Below are positions 34,456 through 49,800 of a stretch of DNA of 64,000 nt, piece by piece; the first letter of the stretch is position 1; each line of letters begins with the position of its first letter. Under the pieces are notes generated by a model, which saw nothing but the letters and a program-made list of their open reading frames with translations, was not told where the DNA came from and ran no database searches. The stretch is taken from positions 14,571,124-14,635,123 of the forward strand of contig NC_083651.1 of the NCBI RefSeq assembly GCF_963576545.1. The letters are read 5' to 3'. This DNA is from Limanda limanda. Lineage: Eukaryota; Chordata; Actinopteri; Pleuronectiformes; Pleuronectidae. The position numbers were made by a program, and so were the translations under genes.

Positions 34456-37400
34456 AAGTGAAAATGTAAATATAATCAACTGGAATATAATTCAAATGAA
34501 CAGCGGGTGGAGGACTCTCAAACATCAGGCCAGACAAACATCAACCTGTTGGACTGAAAGGAAATTATGGAGAGATTCACATTCAGGAAGAGCCACTGAG
34601 AACAAATACCCAAGTAAACAAAAAAGGACAGTTGTTGGGTCGAAGTCCACAGACCGAAAGCCGACATGTGATTTATGCATCATTGCTTTTATTATTTTTT
34701 TAAGGAACACAATACAAAATGTGTCATTCAAATTAATTATAACCGATATGTAAGTATGACATAGTTATCCACCTTTATACACTGAGAAAGACGAGCCTGA
34801 ACTGAAATGACGTTACGGAAATGACGGTGTTTGGGAATTGGCAGAATAACACATTTTAACTCAGAGTAAAGAGAAAGAAACTTTGTAATTTAAAGTTGTT
34901 AGTATCCTTCTCTTAGGATTCCCACTGGTCCTGCAACGTTAACCTACTGCAGAACATTCAAAACATATTCAAACTCCTGCATGTTTTTTCATATTTGGTT
35001 TTATTGCATCCTGCTAAAATTAGGGAAATCGCTCATCCCTCTACAATCAGTTTCCCATAATGATATATCATAAAACGGGATTTGGGATTAGTCTCATAAC
35101 AGATCAGGTCTCATAACATATGTTGGAGCAAAAACTAAGCAAAGACGAGCTTCAAGAATCCGTCTAGAGTCATAAAAGACTCAAGAATATATATGATTTT
35201 ATGGTGCTTCCTAATTGTATACATTCTCTAAATGTTAACCTCATTACATGCTTTAAAGAATATTTTATCAAAAATAATTAACAATCCAATATGTAGTCAA
35301 AACCGGGAGGTTTTTTTATATTCACTAATCTATAGATGTCATATATTTTTAGAGCTCAGGGTTTTTTATTTTTCAGCACTGATTATTTATTAATTGTTTG
35401 TGATTTCCATTTGTGAAAGTACAGTTACTTTATTTTCATCTTTTAAGTTTTTATTAACTTTTCTCTTGTAGTTTTGCTTTTAGTTTAAAAACCTACACTA
35501 CATTTATCAGTAAATAAAAAAGGGTTTTACAGAGTTGTAAGAGTTTGGATTCTTTCCTTTTTAGCGAACTGCTTGTTTTAAGATTCCTTTTTAAAGCTTG
35601 TTTTCATTTAGTTTGGTACAATGCAGAAAAACACAGATTATTTGTTTTACATTTTAAGACTATGTTTGTTATAGTTATGCGTTAGACTGCAAATGAATAA
35701 CCATCTTTGACAAAAAAGTACAGATGCTGCATGGAGGATCTGTAATAGTATGTTTGTATCAGTAGGGGGCAGTGTTTATCAGTTTTAGGTGAGAATTTCG
35801 TTCCTTCAGCTGAGATGGTTGAAGGATGTTCTGGGCTCAAAAGGCAGGTTCCAAAAATACAAAGAATCAAACTACTATAGTGAGATTTGGCTTTTCAGAA
35901 AGTTACTGCAGAACATCTATGTAAAATGTTAACGATTCATGCGTGTGATATTTCAAGATGGTGTTGATGAGGAGCTTTATGTAGGAATGTGTGAGTCTGA
36001 TTAGCTTCACGGATAATATCCAGAAAAGTTCAGAGATATTGTTGGTACAGTTTAAATGAAATGTGTCTTATCAGCTCTATTCCACTCTCAGGAATAGAGC
36101 ATGATTCAGTGTACAGTGGATTCAGTGAGTAAACGTGTAAACAAAGGTTCTCCCTCTGCTGGATGACAAGCTGTTGTAGATTTCTGAGGGCAGCGGCTGG
36201 GCCATGTGAAAAAGGGACGCTCGATTAGTTTAACCTCTGAGTCACCGAGGAGTCTGTGATCTGCTACCGCCCGACCTGCAGGTTCAGGTCACGAGCTGAG
36301 AATGAACAATATCGAGTTTCTGTTGACGCGACAGGAAATATTGGAGTATTGAATTATTTGTGGCGATGGGGATCTGCCTCCTCACACGAGGGTCACAATG
36401 TGGTTCCACTGAGACGCTGCTGATGAGTCGATGGCAGCAGGGAAGCTCACGTCCTGGGTCAGAGTCCTCCAGCAATGCTTTGTGTAATATCAGTATCTTT
36501 TCTCCAATTTTGATTGTTACAGCAGAAGAGCTTTTATTTCCCCCAGATATTGAAAGAATGAAACAATGTGACTTAACAGCCCCTTGTTGTCCTTTACTGC
36601 CAGACTGGTTGTTTCATTTCCTTCATCATATGTTTACTTCACACTGGAGCGTCTTGTTCTCTCAGACCAAGTTTTACTTTCCCCACTCGGACTGTTTTGG
36701 TCCTTTTTTTTTGGCCTCGCTGCAAAAGGAGAGAGCGAGGGGGGGAGGAAAAGAAAAAGAAGAGTGGGTCGACCTCCAGAACTGCCTTTTATACCAGGTT
36801 GATTAGCATGCTGGGCTGTTTAAGTTGCCTCCTGGAGGGCTGACGTGAAATTGAACAATATCCTCTGACTTTCGCGACCGGCCCCATAGCTTCTCATTTA
36901 TTTTTATGCAGAGTTCGGACAGAGCCCTGGCAGCGCTCCACTGCTCCGAGGAAGCAGAGCCCAGGGAGACCACGTCTGGGTAGATTAGGACAAATCAATT
37001 AATATCAGCACACAAAAAAAGTTCCTGGCTCTTTCTGGGCCGTGCTTTATTGTGTACAGTGCAGCCCGGGTGCCCACTATACTTATGTGGATAAATTGCT
37101 AAGTGTGGTTGCGACATTATAATGAAGTAATATCCCCTTCCTATCGCCATAAACAGCTTTTATTAAATCCTGATCGACCCTGCGACCCTGCTTTTACTCT
37201 ATTAAGGAGAAACGGCAGAGCATTGTTTGTCCCTGTTATTATTTTACTACATTTAACAAGGTTGCCCTCTTGGATGATGATGTTTACGACTGTGTACTTG
37301 GGTCCAACTCAAGCTGCATGCTTTTAATTTTCTGCTAGCATTTGGTCTCATGTATTATTCAAATATGCCCAGGGCAGAAAGATTATTATACCCACGGCAG

Positions 37401-38242
37401 AAACAAGCACAGTGGAAACACTTATTATAACTCTTAGACCTATAAAAGCTACAAATGGGGACTGATAAAACAGGTATAGGTTGGACAAGGAGAGTTGTTT
37501 GTCCTCCCTGACCAAATATGATCTCAGACGTCAGGGGTGATTTAAGTAGCTTTAAATATAGCTCAGCTCCTTTTATGATTTTTAGATCATAAAAGCCATG
37601 CTCTGCAGGGGAGGGAGTTATGACCAGATAATAGTGAGGATGATATATACAGCTGTAATGTTGTCATTACTTCAGTAATGAGAAACTGAAGTTGGGGATG
37701 TTATCTACTGTTCGATCTATGAGACACAACCACTGCTGCATATGTTCATATTTACCCCAATATGAATATATTTTCTCTCTGTCAGACTTTGTCAGATTTT
37801 TTTGTTACAAGTTCACATGAGAAGAGCACTCGCAGAGTACATGTGTCCGCCAAGGCCCGACCGATTAACTTGATCAGGTTTTTTATTTTGAAACGCTCCA
37901 AATTGAACACACTCATGTCAGATTTCTTTTCATCAAGTTCCATCAATTTTTCTCTTGAGAAATCACCAAAACGTTGAAAAAATACCTCACAATGTTCGAG
38001 AAAGTTAAAAACAATTCTTGGACCTGCAACAAAAACACAAGTCTACCCTCCTCAAGGTTTTGTGGTAATCTGTGCTGTACTTTTTGTGTACCCCTGCTCA
38101 CAAACACACAAACAGATGCAGATTAAAACATAAGCTCTTTGGCGGAAGTAAAATATGTCCACAGCTAAAAAAAAAACAACCTTTTCTTACACACACAAAA
38201 TATTTCTTCAGCTTTAAGAACTAGACTGAAAACTGACAAACA
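34456..38242. other. 3' UTR of the cd58-like gene and intergenic sequence
   Basis: From the stop to about 35.5 kb is probable 3' UTR. Beyond that no gene is supported. The open frame at 36360-36806 (148 codons) has no family resemblance and no splice context. Confidence 0.4.
35513..35518 (+). terminator. candidate poly(A) signal (AATAAA) of the cd58-like gene
   Basis: AATAAA occurs about 1.06 kb after the stop codon at 34453-34455, in AT-rich sequence with no competing ORF. It would give a ~1.1-kb 3' UTR; an earlier, non-canonical signal cannot be excluded. Confidence 0.35.
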
Positions 38243-38400
38243 GCCATTCACACCCAGGGACCTTTTAGAGTCTCCAATTCAACTAACTCCTGTAGAGAAC
38301 CCATTCAGACACAGTAAGGCTTCGGCCAAACCAGATATCAAACCGAGAAACTTCTTGCGGTAATGCAACAGTGCTTATCACTTTACCACCGTGCCGCACT
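38243..38400 (+). repeat. dispersed teleost repeat, family A, copy 2
   Basis: CCATTCACACCCAGGGACCT, TAGAGTCTCCAATTCAACTA and a 3' end reading CAACAGTGCTTATCACTTTA and ACCACCGTGCCGC, the typical end of this family. The central part is partly deleted. Confidence 0.6.
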
Positions 38401-40685
38401 GCATTCAGATCTGCAAAAAGTGATAAACTACTGCAGTATGTGAAATGATTTGTGATCAAGCTCAATAGATTAATGACCTTTTTTTTAGTGGCTCCTGCGT
38501 TATTTCTAGAATTGGGAGATGTGCACTTGGAAAGCAGATGACATAAACACACTGAGATGCTCGGTGAAAATAAAATCACACATTTCCAACAAAATTGCCT
38601 GCTACATCAACATTTGGTAATTTCTGTGAAAAGTCCAAAGCAAACTGGAAATAAGTTAAAATAGAATTTTGTGGAAGAGATTGTTATTGTTAATATCAAT
38701 CTGTGCCCTCCAGTCTGTTGGTCAATGTTACCATCGTGGCTGTGAGGGAATTTTCCTTCTTAATTCTTTCCTCAAGTTTCTTTTCTGACGTTTGGGCTGT
38801 GTTTCCATACTAACATGTCACTCACTATAAACAACAGCTCCCTTACTGTTCCCAGGATATATCTCTGATTGGTAGATAGCCATAACAAACAGCCAGTGTC
38901 TACAGATTAACTGTCCATTGCCTGTTTATGCTCTTTGTGGAACTAGAGACATTTCTCTCAAACATAGTCGATACTGAGCAAGAGGAAAATGACAGTGACT
39001 GTTTTATGGTGAGCTGTGAATGTATGAATGTCAGGTCATATAAAGATATTTTTATATATAAAGATCCTAACCCATCAGGAAAAGCTTGGAAAACTTGTAT
39101 TAATTCGATTGGATAGTGAATTGAAAGGTCACAACTCTGCCAGATATCTTTTATTACTTTGGTTGGGATGAGGATTTACTTGTTGGAACAAACGGAACTG
39201 AACACAACAGAGACATTACCAGAGATCCTGTGTTGTTTTGTTTAGGAAGAGGGTTTACTCCGTATAAACTTGAGACATTGGATGGACAGAGTCAGAGTCA
39301 TGCGCAGAGTCACAGGCCAGCCACCGGAAGGAGGCGGCTGGTCTGAGGCTCGGTGCACATCTGACTGATGGCAGCCTTGTGATATATTCAAAGCCTAAAT
39401 AAAGTCTCCGGCTGGAAGTAGTTGGATTTGAAAATAGTGAAATGTTTAGAAGATTTGAACTTCCTTCCATTAATTTCAATGGTGGAAAATCTTACAAAAC
39501 ATTTGAAAGTACGAACAATTGGACAATTGAATATATCCAATAATGTCCTGATTAATCTGCACAGCAATCCCACCAATCACAGAGGCTTGTGTCATCTCAT
39601 GAAGATCGCATCTTTAATCCTGAACGCTTCTTCACACGATGTTTTGGCAAAATGTTTCCTCTGAAACATCGATAGGTGAATATTTTATTTTGAAAGGCCA
39701 GGGAATTCTTGGATTATTGACATGTCTCTTCTCCGGGGGATTTGCCTTTGGAGAAGACTTTCATCTTTGTGGTGGGAACACAGAACTTGGCCCGAAGTGT
39801 GCATCTTATCTGAAGAGTGTGGACACACAGCAAAGTATGAAACTAAGCCAAACACAACATTGCGTTAAAAAAGCCAAATGTCTTTTGTACAGGATTGCAA
39901 AACTCTGATTTGACATTAGTATAATATGGTGTGTTGTTTTTAAGCCACACTAGTAGCTCTGGGGATGGCATGTCAGTCTGGTGGTGGGATGGTTTTCTAT
40001 TACATTATCCGCAGTTATGTTCCCCAGAGGAAGAACCCATCAGTCTTTGGTGATCTCCCAACCAACAGGCCCCGCTTTTCCATTATCCTGAAATGTGAAA
40101 TATCTCAGAAGGATTGGGACAAGACTTTGTTCTGATGTTTGGCATTCTCAGATTATGTCTGCAATTGAATCTGAGGATCATGGTTTTTGTGGTTTTGAGT
40201 AAAATGTCTCAGCAACCACTGGATGGATTGTTAAATTGGTACAGACATTCATGCATATCATTGGGTCCAAATTGGTCCATTACTTTGGGATTAGGACCAA
40301 ATACCTGCAAAACTAGAACTAGACTGAATTCAGTGTACAGCTGCTGTACTCTTGACAAGATTCTAAAATAACATTATACAAGCAGAGCATCAAGAACATG
40401 TCTCTAATTGTTTCCCAATATCAGAAATGAAGCACAAATAGTCATGATAAGAAAGCTAAAATCTTGCGTTGATGTCATTTGGAGCGTGGAAGCTATCGTG
40501 ATGCAGAGCTGCGATAGTGAGGTCCCGCCCCCTGCACACGCTCGACCTATTGTGAGGTTTTTTTGCCTAATTTTATAGCATCAAATAACTAATTATAACA
40601 AAACTACCCGGACAATTGAGCACTACCTAAAATTACAGAAACCTTTGAGGAAAAATTCATTTTGACTTGTATTTCGACTTTGTAG

Positions 40686-40832
40686 TCTGGCCCATGTCCC
40701 GTCTGCTAACACGGAGGAGGCAGGGTTTATGATCTATATTGCGGCCAGCAACCAGGGGGCAGTTGAAACACTTTGGCTTCACCTTTGGTCGTCATATTAT
40801 CCATCTTTGTATAAATCTATGTTGAGAGCTCT
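40686..40832 (+). repeat. dispersed repeat, family B, copy 2
   Basis: CATGTCCCGTCTGCTAACAC, GGAGGAGGCAGGGTTTAT, GGCCAGCAACCAGGGGGCAG, TTTGGCTTCACC and ATCTTTGTATAAATCTATG occur in the same order as in the reverse complement of 55793-55942. Confidence 0.6.
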
Positions 40833-43800
40833 TTTGCACATTGTAAGCACGTAAGCTAATTCCCTGACCTTAAACAATACGTTAAGTTTGTATAGATTGA
40901 AAAATAATTCAGCAAATCAATCATTCGTCATATTATATAAATTACACCACGATGACCTGATTTGGGAAAAAAACATTGGCATAGCCTGATTTGGATTTAT
41001 AGGGTTTGCTTCCTTCCTCAGTAGCTTGTCATTGTTATCGTAGATCCTAGTAATCAGATCACTATCAGATATCAATGTAAACAGTGGAGACACATTAATA
41101 CCAGGTGTAAATGTAATCATATGTTAAAATCATATTAAAATACAATCTTGATATGAAACACATTTGTAAGAGATGGATACCACATTTTCACTCTAACTGA
41201 CACTCTGTATTACCTTGAGCACCAGTCATCCTCTGGTTTCACAGTTTTTTCCCTCAAACAACCAGCTTCACATGATGCTATTTGTCAAAGATAAACTCCG
41301 CACAAGCTGCTGAACACTCATGACTCTGCATCGGCAAAGCTGTCAAAATAACTTATGTTTTCCATTTGATCACATTTCTAAACTGCTCTGTAACTATTTG
41401 TAATTAGCTTTGGAGTGAAGAAAGTATGCGTGGCCCTTCTCAACAATTGGAAACGTGTCCTTTCAGCACCACGGACAGACAGTTGGTGATCTCCAGCCCG
41501 AGTGTTTTTGTTTTCTGTTGTCATGTGCATGTGTTTCTGTAAATACTTTTCTCGGCGGCGGAGTCGCTAAGCTCCGAGCTTTGTCAGCCCCTTGATTTGA
41601 ACAAGCTGCCTGTCAATGTGCCACACTGACGCATCTGCGCTTGTGCACTTGCACAACCTGACAGAATTCTCCTGTGGCAAAATGGAAAACACTTGCAGCG
41701 TATACCGCCTGCCTCGCATTGTCTGATGGAAAGATTAAAACCAATCCAAACAAAATTCGCTCTCCTCGGCTCGGAGTTGGTCGATGGTGAGACCACCAGA
41801 GGGGAACAGCTCGCTCAACTATGTCATCAGATCTCATTATCATTGATCTCCCCCCCAAACTCTCCCCCACTGTCTGTCGTCTTACGTCTGGCCGGCGCTT
41901 TCACTAACATTTCTCATGGCTCACTGTTGCCTCTCATCTCTTGAGTGTGATATGAAGTGGCGATGACTCCACCAGAATAACATACTCCATCCGAGTGCTC
42001 AGAGATGCACTTTTTTAGCAGTTTTTATTCCTCCTGACTTTAAATGAAATTACTTTTTCTTGTCGGATACTTAACAACGTCCGTTAACAATGGGAGGAAA
42101 TAATGAGTTGCGACTACAGCTCTTGGTAATTGTTGCCAGTCTCCTGTTGTATTTAATGGCTCTTTTGTCTGCTCACAAAAAAGAGATATGGCAGGGATTT
42201 CTGTAACAATCCCATGTCCCTATGTAGTGCATTCACAGACGGCACGGAAAATTGTTCACAGCGATTCTTACATCAATTCGGAGGTGAATTTAAACGCCTG
42301 TACATAGCTGTTGAGTGTTCAAGTTCAAAATGTTTAAAAGATGAGGTCATCCACGTTTCAATCTCAAAGCCCATCGGCAAATTAGCCTTAAGGGGCACGG
42401 CCACTAGTTTGGCGCTCCCGGTGTAGACAGTGAATATTCGGATCAAGACTCTATCTTCGGTTTTCCGCCCCTGTTTATAGTCTGGCTAATTTCTTTTATC
42501 ACATAAGAAATGTTTCTCCAATCAAAACACAAACAGCGATACTTTTTGGAGGTGTTTTAGGCCCAGATGACATTTTGGCTGTAGACAATTAATAAATAAT
42601 CAAAGCCTGCTCGAACGTGATTGGTCGAGACGGGGACTAGAAGGCTTCCAGCCCCTAAATCTTGTCTCTGGCCTACTTCATATTCACATGCAGTATCTGT
42701 TTATAGAGATTACCAACATTATGTCCCAGTCCCTACTATTTGAATAAAACATTTACGGAACAATGGAGATGTGAATCAAAAGACAGAAATAGCATTTTAA
42801 ATCATTATTATAATGGGGGCAATTAGCTATAGAGTTATGTGCTTTTCAATTAAAGCCCATGACAATAAACTTTATAATGCAATTCAGTCAATGAAAAAAA
42901 GACTGAAAAATGTGTTTCTTTTAGTAAAATAGATTCTGAATTTCGGGGACAATTGTGGCTATTTAAGGTTTTAATGAAAATGCGATGTTAGCAAAACAAG
43001 ATGTACAACTGCTCCGCCTGTGTGTGTTGTGGTTGATGTGGAGTCTGAATATCTCCAAATGCTCTCCATATGTCTGGCAACACCGCTGACCCCTCTTACT
43101 GGAACATGCCAGGGTGGATGCGTTCCACACTCGGCCAACGTGCAGCGAATGTTGTTCTTTTACTTTACATGAGTGTTACAGTGAAACCTAACAAGGAGAG
43201 ATGGTTCTACCAGGTCTACACTCGGAGCAGAGTAAGCTCGCCACTCTCTCGTACATTATTGCCAGCAGAGGACTCTTATGTTCTCCATAATGATGCGTTG
43301 GTGCATGGGAGGAAAAAAAAGTGCTGCTGTTGAAGCTGACTCCGTGAGACAGAGAGTCAGTGTATGTGAAAGCGAGCGTTTCAGCCAAATGGTATAACTG
43401 TTTATTTGCGTCTGTTCCGGTTGATGGCCACACGTCACTTCTGTTTCTGGGATCTGTCCGTGAGGCAATAATTCACATGGACAGCGCCGATTAAACCGAA
43501 ATAGCTCTGGCACGCAGCATTGTATAAGTTCATATGTGCATGTTTGTCAATGTATGTGCATAAATGTTTCTTCATGTATCTGTCTGCACATGAAACATGT
43601 CTTTGTGTGTGTGTGTGAGTGAGTGTGTACATTCCTGCCTTCATGTGCATGTAGCCTGGGATCTGGCGAGTTTCTCTCCACCCGTGGTGGGCCTCTCTCA
43701 GCCAGATGGATGGTCTCAGCCAGTGTCAGAGAGGTGACAGCTGGCTGGCCTGGCCTCTCCTGGCCATGGGTCTGGATCCTGTCCTCTGACAGCCCCTGAC

Positions 43801-46800
43801 AGCTCCTGATGGGTGACGCGTCGGCCGCTCCCCCACCCAGCCCCGAGCTTGCATCATGGAAACTCCGGCGTTTTTACTGAGAAATCAATGATGTCTCACA
43901 GCGTGCTTTAATGAAATGTAAAGGATATAAGCCCCACCCCGGTGAGATGACGCCTGGACTCATAAGTGCTCTGAAGGAAGTAGCCACCCTACCGATGATT
44001 GAATAATTAGGTCTTTTCAGTGGCTGTGAAACATGTTTTACAGAGGAAGCGAGTAATGGCTGCTCCCCTCCAAACTGAAATAAGACAACAGGTCTGGTTT
44101 CAGTCTTAAAAGCTGTGAGACCTCATCAAAACCCTCATTAGGTGAGTTACACACACAATCTCTTTAAATTCATATATGACACAAAGTTAGTGCTACTTCT
44201 TTCACATGCGATTATTCCTCTTAACTATCTTGTTCTGCCACTTTCAGTCCAAAGTGGCCTCAACATTCAGTTCATTAGAGGGGCCGGGGGTCTGAGCTGC
44301 AGCGACCTGGCGAGTGGTGCTGGGTGCAGGGACTTTATAATGTGTGCGTGAGTCATTATTTTTCAGCTTTCATGCAGTGGGCTGCAGGCTTGGGCAGGAC
44401 AGAGACAGGGGCTATGCTAAAGCCGAGCCCGCTGGGTTCTGTGTTAATGAGACAGCTCTGCAGGGATGAGAAGAACACACACAGAGCGGCTCAGGAGACG
44501 TCTGCCGGCCTCCCAAAGGTAATTCCCGTAAATGAAAAGCAGACCGCATGCTAGTCACTGTTGCATCAAGGGGCCGAGGATGAATAGTGACAGGGTTGGA
44601 TTTCAACACACCTCCCCATGCTCTTATTATGGGGCTGAGATGAGTGGAGGTAGGGTACCTTGTTCAGACGCTCCCCGCCGGTTCTCTTTCTTTACCAATT
44701 ATCCTTGACTGGGATGACTTGTGTAACACTGGCTGTGTCAAGCAGCTTTGGAAATGGAGGCTTTATCCTATCAAGGCCTTTTCATTTTTCATATTAAGAG
44801 TTTTTTGCTGCATCCAACCAAGGACGTCAAGTACTCTCCATCTGGGAGACATTAGGGACACGTGGAAGAGGCTCATTTAAGGCTCTTGTTAGCTCACCTG
44901 GCGCTTTGAGTAGGCCCATTAATATCGATCGACTAACACAGCCCCAGTTTCACATGTGTCTGTTCGCTGCGTCCCTCCGTGCGCACCAGCAGCACGTCCA
45001 TTTTCTGGGACTTGCATCAGCCATCGCTATCAAACCGGCCCGAGCTGTGACTCGGAGCTAATGGTCTTCCCAGATGTTCTCCCCTGTATTTCATTGAATC
45101 CAACACCTCTGCAGGGCCACTGTTGAGCCATAAATCAGCGTCAGCGTGCTGCACGCGGGAGAACGAGGGGGATGTGGCTTGATGCGTAGGTCACATGTTT
45201 GATTCATGAGCTCACCGCGAACAGCCTCAGGACACCAGAGAAACAATTAGCTGTTACCTCAACCTCAAGGCCACAAAGTCTCTTAAAGGGGCTTCGTATC
45301 CCCTTTATAAGCCCCGGAGCCCCAGACCGAAGCCGTGGGGACGGCAGAGCTTCATGAGAGCGATTGGGTTTTATGTGGTATTCTTGGATGACGGTCCACC
45401 GCGAGTCACTGTGCAGTGTTAGCAACAGTTCACGACTTGATTTGGTTCGGCGAGCGAGCGAGCTCTGCTTCCAACTGTCTGCGATTAGTCAGGTTGAACA
45501 GATGTCTGATAAAACGCTCTGCTCTCATCCATCGAATGTAAATGTTCTGTGCGACCAAGGTTGTTATTAATCTCTGCAAAGCATCAGCCGGTGTTTTTCC
45601 TTCCGAGAGCCGAGCCAGACGAAGGCCCGAGCAGGACTTACATCTGTATCAATATTCAGCAAGTGAGCCGCGTCCGGCATCCATTTCGTCTGCACCTAAT
45701 TAAATATATTTCCCCGATGAGTAATTGGTTGATCCTCCTCGCTATCTAATGAGAACCTTGAACTTGTCCTGCATTGAGTTTATCGGGCACAGACCCTCAA
45801 CTGAACTGGGATGCTGTGAATCCATACACAGAACACATCGCAAAAAGTCAAGATGGTTATATTTCACTTTAAAGCCTCTTCTCCAACTGCCTTTTGGTTA
45901 CTGAGGCCTTTGGGAAATCACGCCATTTTAAATCTTTCTCCTTCCTGAGAGGATGTCACCTCTATCCCAATTTTTTTTTTTTTTTGCTTTTATAAACGGC
46001 CACTGGCACGTCAGAAGTCTTTTAATGTGCAATCCATCTGCTCTTTGGCTCATATAGAGGAAATGAACAGATCCATAATCTGTACCTGCTCTGGGAAGGG
46101 GATCTGACATGGTGACAAGAATGATCGATTTGGTGTTAAGGTTTATCTTTCTAGGAGGTGTTCTCGCTTGGCTTAGATATCCTGGTGGAATTATGGAGAG
46201 AGAAGGGGGGGGGGGGATGGAAAGGCATAAAACTGTTTGCTTCCACTATCTGCAGCTCCCCAATACCATGAATCATCAAACAGCAGAAAAAAAGGGAAAA
46301 TAAATTGCTGCTACAGATGCAAAACTTTATGATCCGTTACTCACACGCTGTTAGACATTTCCCAAAAAGTTTCCCACCCTTCACATGTGATGGTGTGAGA
46401 GTTTGAAGTGATGTGAATATGAGGCCATGTTTGACTGTTTGAGTATTTTCACACCCAGATTTCAACCTCTGTATAATTAAGAACCTCTGGATATCGCTAA
46501 TGTGGCATGTGGATATTTGGTGTCTTTATGGATAATTGCATAAATATATGTATTTCAGAGTTATTCAAAAGGAAATATTGAATTATGCTTACTTATGTAA
46601 GATTTGCTGCTTTCAAACATGAGCTGGAGTCCAGGATTTTTACCTCCCGGTAAAATATCCTTAAATTTCACAGTCAGTGAATGCGACAGATGCAAAACTT
46701 GAAGAATACAATTACCTGAGGATGAGGAGGGGTCATACGTGTAGAAGATGCTGACGAATATGTCGACTCCCAAAGACAGCGAAATTTAGATACGCATGTC

Positions 46801-49800
46801 AATAAATATTTGTTTAACCGTTGAAACAAAGTCTCTAATGTAAAAGCAAAAAACACTGTCATTATTTATTGAAACAAATTGTATGGCGCAACCCCTTTTC
46901 CTGTAAATCTCATCAAAGACCTGCTTGAGTTATGGTAGGTTTGAACTTCAGCTCCCGGTCTCCATGGCGACAGCCAGAAGCCTGGCACTGTTGCTTCCTG
47001 AGCGCTGACACGTTCCAAACCAGAGCAACACAGCAACCAGAGCAGCTGCGCCGACTGTCACAAGATCATCCCGTTATTTATTCTATACAAATTACTTGCA
47101 TATGTTTCGGCGCCGCCTTGCCCTCAAGGTTAAAGCCCTCACCCTCACCGTGGAGGGACGTGGAGGACAGTTGGCAGAGTCAAATATCTGCTGCTCAGCT
47201 GTAGACGCTGCAAAGTTGCTGCTTGTTCAGCATCAACGCCTCAGGGGCAAAATCCAGACCCTGAGAGAAAGTTATTTCATGATTGTGACTCACACCTTTA
47301 GATTAAGTAATTCAAAGGTGCGCCTTCAACATTCTTCCCAGAAGAATTCCCAGCCTGATGTGATGGGAACAGGAGACGATGATGAATTGTGATGTATTTG
47401 TTTCAAAGGAGTGGATCACTGTGCATCAGTGGCATGTGGTGAAGGGTCTGACTGATAAATTATTGATAAATGAAGACATTTATCAGAGTCAGTAGTAATA
47501 AAGTGTCTGGAGCTTGAGGTCTGGATGTCTTTTCACCAGGTTTTCCACATGGACCTGTCAGGACGCTCTGTGGCTGAAGCAGGAAATGAAGCGTCTTATC
47601 AAAACGCCATGTAAATGTCAGACTGAGATGTGACATGCGAAGGTGAATGTCAACAAAAATGGGTCATCACCTGGATTTCATCTCAGTCTTTCTCCCTCAG
47701 TAGCTGGGCCACGTGCTGCTGCTCCACTTACGAAGCTTCGGCCAAACTGGAAGATCTAGTTCTCTCAGTCTCTTGAAGGTCATTTGTAGGAAATAAATCA
47801 TAATCTGAACTCGGGCCTGGTATTAATTCAAAGGGAGCAAAGTCCCTGACACCACGAACAATAGCACAGACTCGTAACCAGCAATAACAAACACTTTTTT
47901 ACTTCCGAGTCGCGTTCCAGGAAAATGTTATAGCTTCTCAGGTCACTGGCAGTTTGTTAGTGAACTTTTCATATTCAATAAAATATATTGATAGCAAAGC
48001 CATTCAGTGGGGGGGGGGGAAACGGAGCACGTTAATCTCTTAAAGTCTGTGCTGTTCCACTGGGGATGGTATATCCTCATGTTCCTTTCCTTGACATTCT
48101 CCATTTGCTTTTTTTTTTTTTTTTTTAACAAGCTTGCAGAGAAACATAAAGCCATTCTCTCCGTCTGTCCAGAGAACAAGGTTGATGCAATTCTTCCTAG
48201 CGGATCCTCAGAGGAATTCTCCTCCTGCGAATGCAAATCAGACTGGAAGAAAAAGAAATCATCATAAAGTAATCATCGTATCATGAACAGTGGCTTTAGA
48301 AAAATGATTTTAAAAATTCCTACAGCTGTGCAGGGTTTAGACAAACCAAGCGTGCATGTTATTCCATGAAGCAACCATCCCTTTAATAGATGTTATTCTC
48401 ATTTCATATTCCACTGGATCAAGTATCACTAAATTCTGAGAGTTTCTCTGGCTGTTTCCTGTGGTGGAGCCTGTTTCCTCGTCGTAACGCGATTCACAAA
48501 CGCTGCCGTGGCTACGATGTGATGATTAAGATGATAAACGCTTTGAAGGTTTGCCTTTTTGTTTTGAAATATGGATCTGTTATAAATGGGCCCCTGACAA
48601 ACAAACACATGCCTGGCTTCCCCGAGCGTCCTCAGAGGCTCGCGGAGCTCCGAGCGAAACAATACCGCAGTAATCATGAAAGGGAATCACAAATCCTCCT
48701 GCATGTCATGTGCTTTCACCGCTTCATTCAGCTTGAAAGGGCCGCTTAAGAATGGGTGCGCAAAATATACATGTCCCTGGATTTGACATGGAATTATTTA
48801 AACCTCCAGCGGGGCACAAATCCACCCGTTCTAATCCTGTGGTAACTTGTAAACAGTCTGCTGCTCACATGACATACCTCATAGCCACTGAGGCATTTTT
48901 CAGCTTCTTTCTTTTCTTACAAAATGTCACGCTTTGAAAGTTTACTTCCTCATAATTCCAGGATGAAGTCAATAGACGGCGGTTTTTTATCTTCCCAACA
49001 TCCTGCGGTGGTGTTGTCATGCCGTCTATCGCAGGGGCGGGGCCAGAGGTGTGGGCCCCTCATAGGAATCTGGTTGGGATGAGTATAATGTTAACTGACT
49101 TACAAAGTTAAACAACTAAACGGATGTATCACAATGACCAGGAGCTAAAAAGTGGATAAAGCTGTGGTTGTTCTAGACAGAATCGGCATTGAATGCGCCA
49201 GCTGTGACGTCGACCCGACCTTTCATTCTCACGCTGAGAAAAATATGATAAAAGATAAAAAGAAACACAAGCACACACACACAGAGCAGATTTGTCTCTG
49301 CCCTGTTTCCTCCAGGTGCTCTGGGCTTGTATCTTTGTCTTGATTTGGTTGCAGAGGATTTTCCCACAGAACGCCACTTCTTTACCAACTGTATCTGCTA
49401 TCTCCCTCCGTGAGCCGTCCGGGAATCCTGCCACATTAAAGCTAGGCTGGGTAATCCTGGAAAATCTGGCAAGAGCAGGTTACACCTATTCAAATATTCA
49501 ACCGATACATCCCACCTCCTCCCATCTGCCCTCTCCTCAAAGCTATACATGCGCAGTGAGAGCACGAGTAGGGTGCCAGACACCGACCATCATTTAATTG
49601 TGTCCGAGTGGACTTGGTTTATTGACGCTATGGTGAAGACGATGTCAACAAATATTATATAAATTGTCTCACAAACAAGTGACCAACCCTAGCTTCAATA
49701 AGGAAACATTAAGATGGACCTGTTGCAGACTCTTGCCAAGTACCAGTTCAAACAGTTTGGTAGGTGCATGACCTGCCGAGGGACGCCGCTCACCAGCAGA

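Noticed and set aside
36360..36806. 148-codon ORF
   Set aside because: No domain, no signal or splice context, cysteine/leucine mixture typical of random frame.
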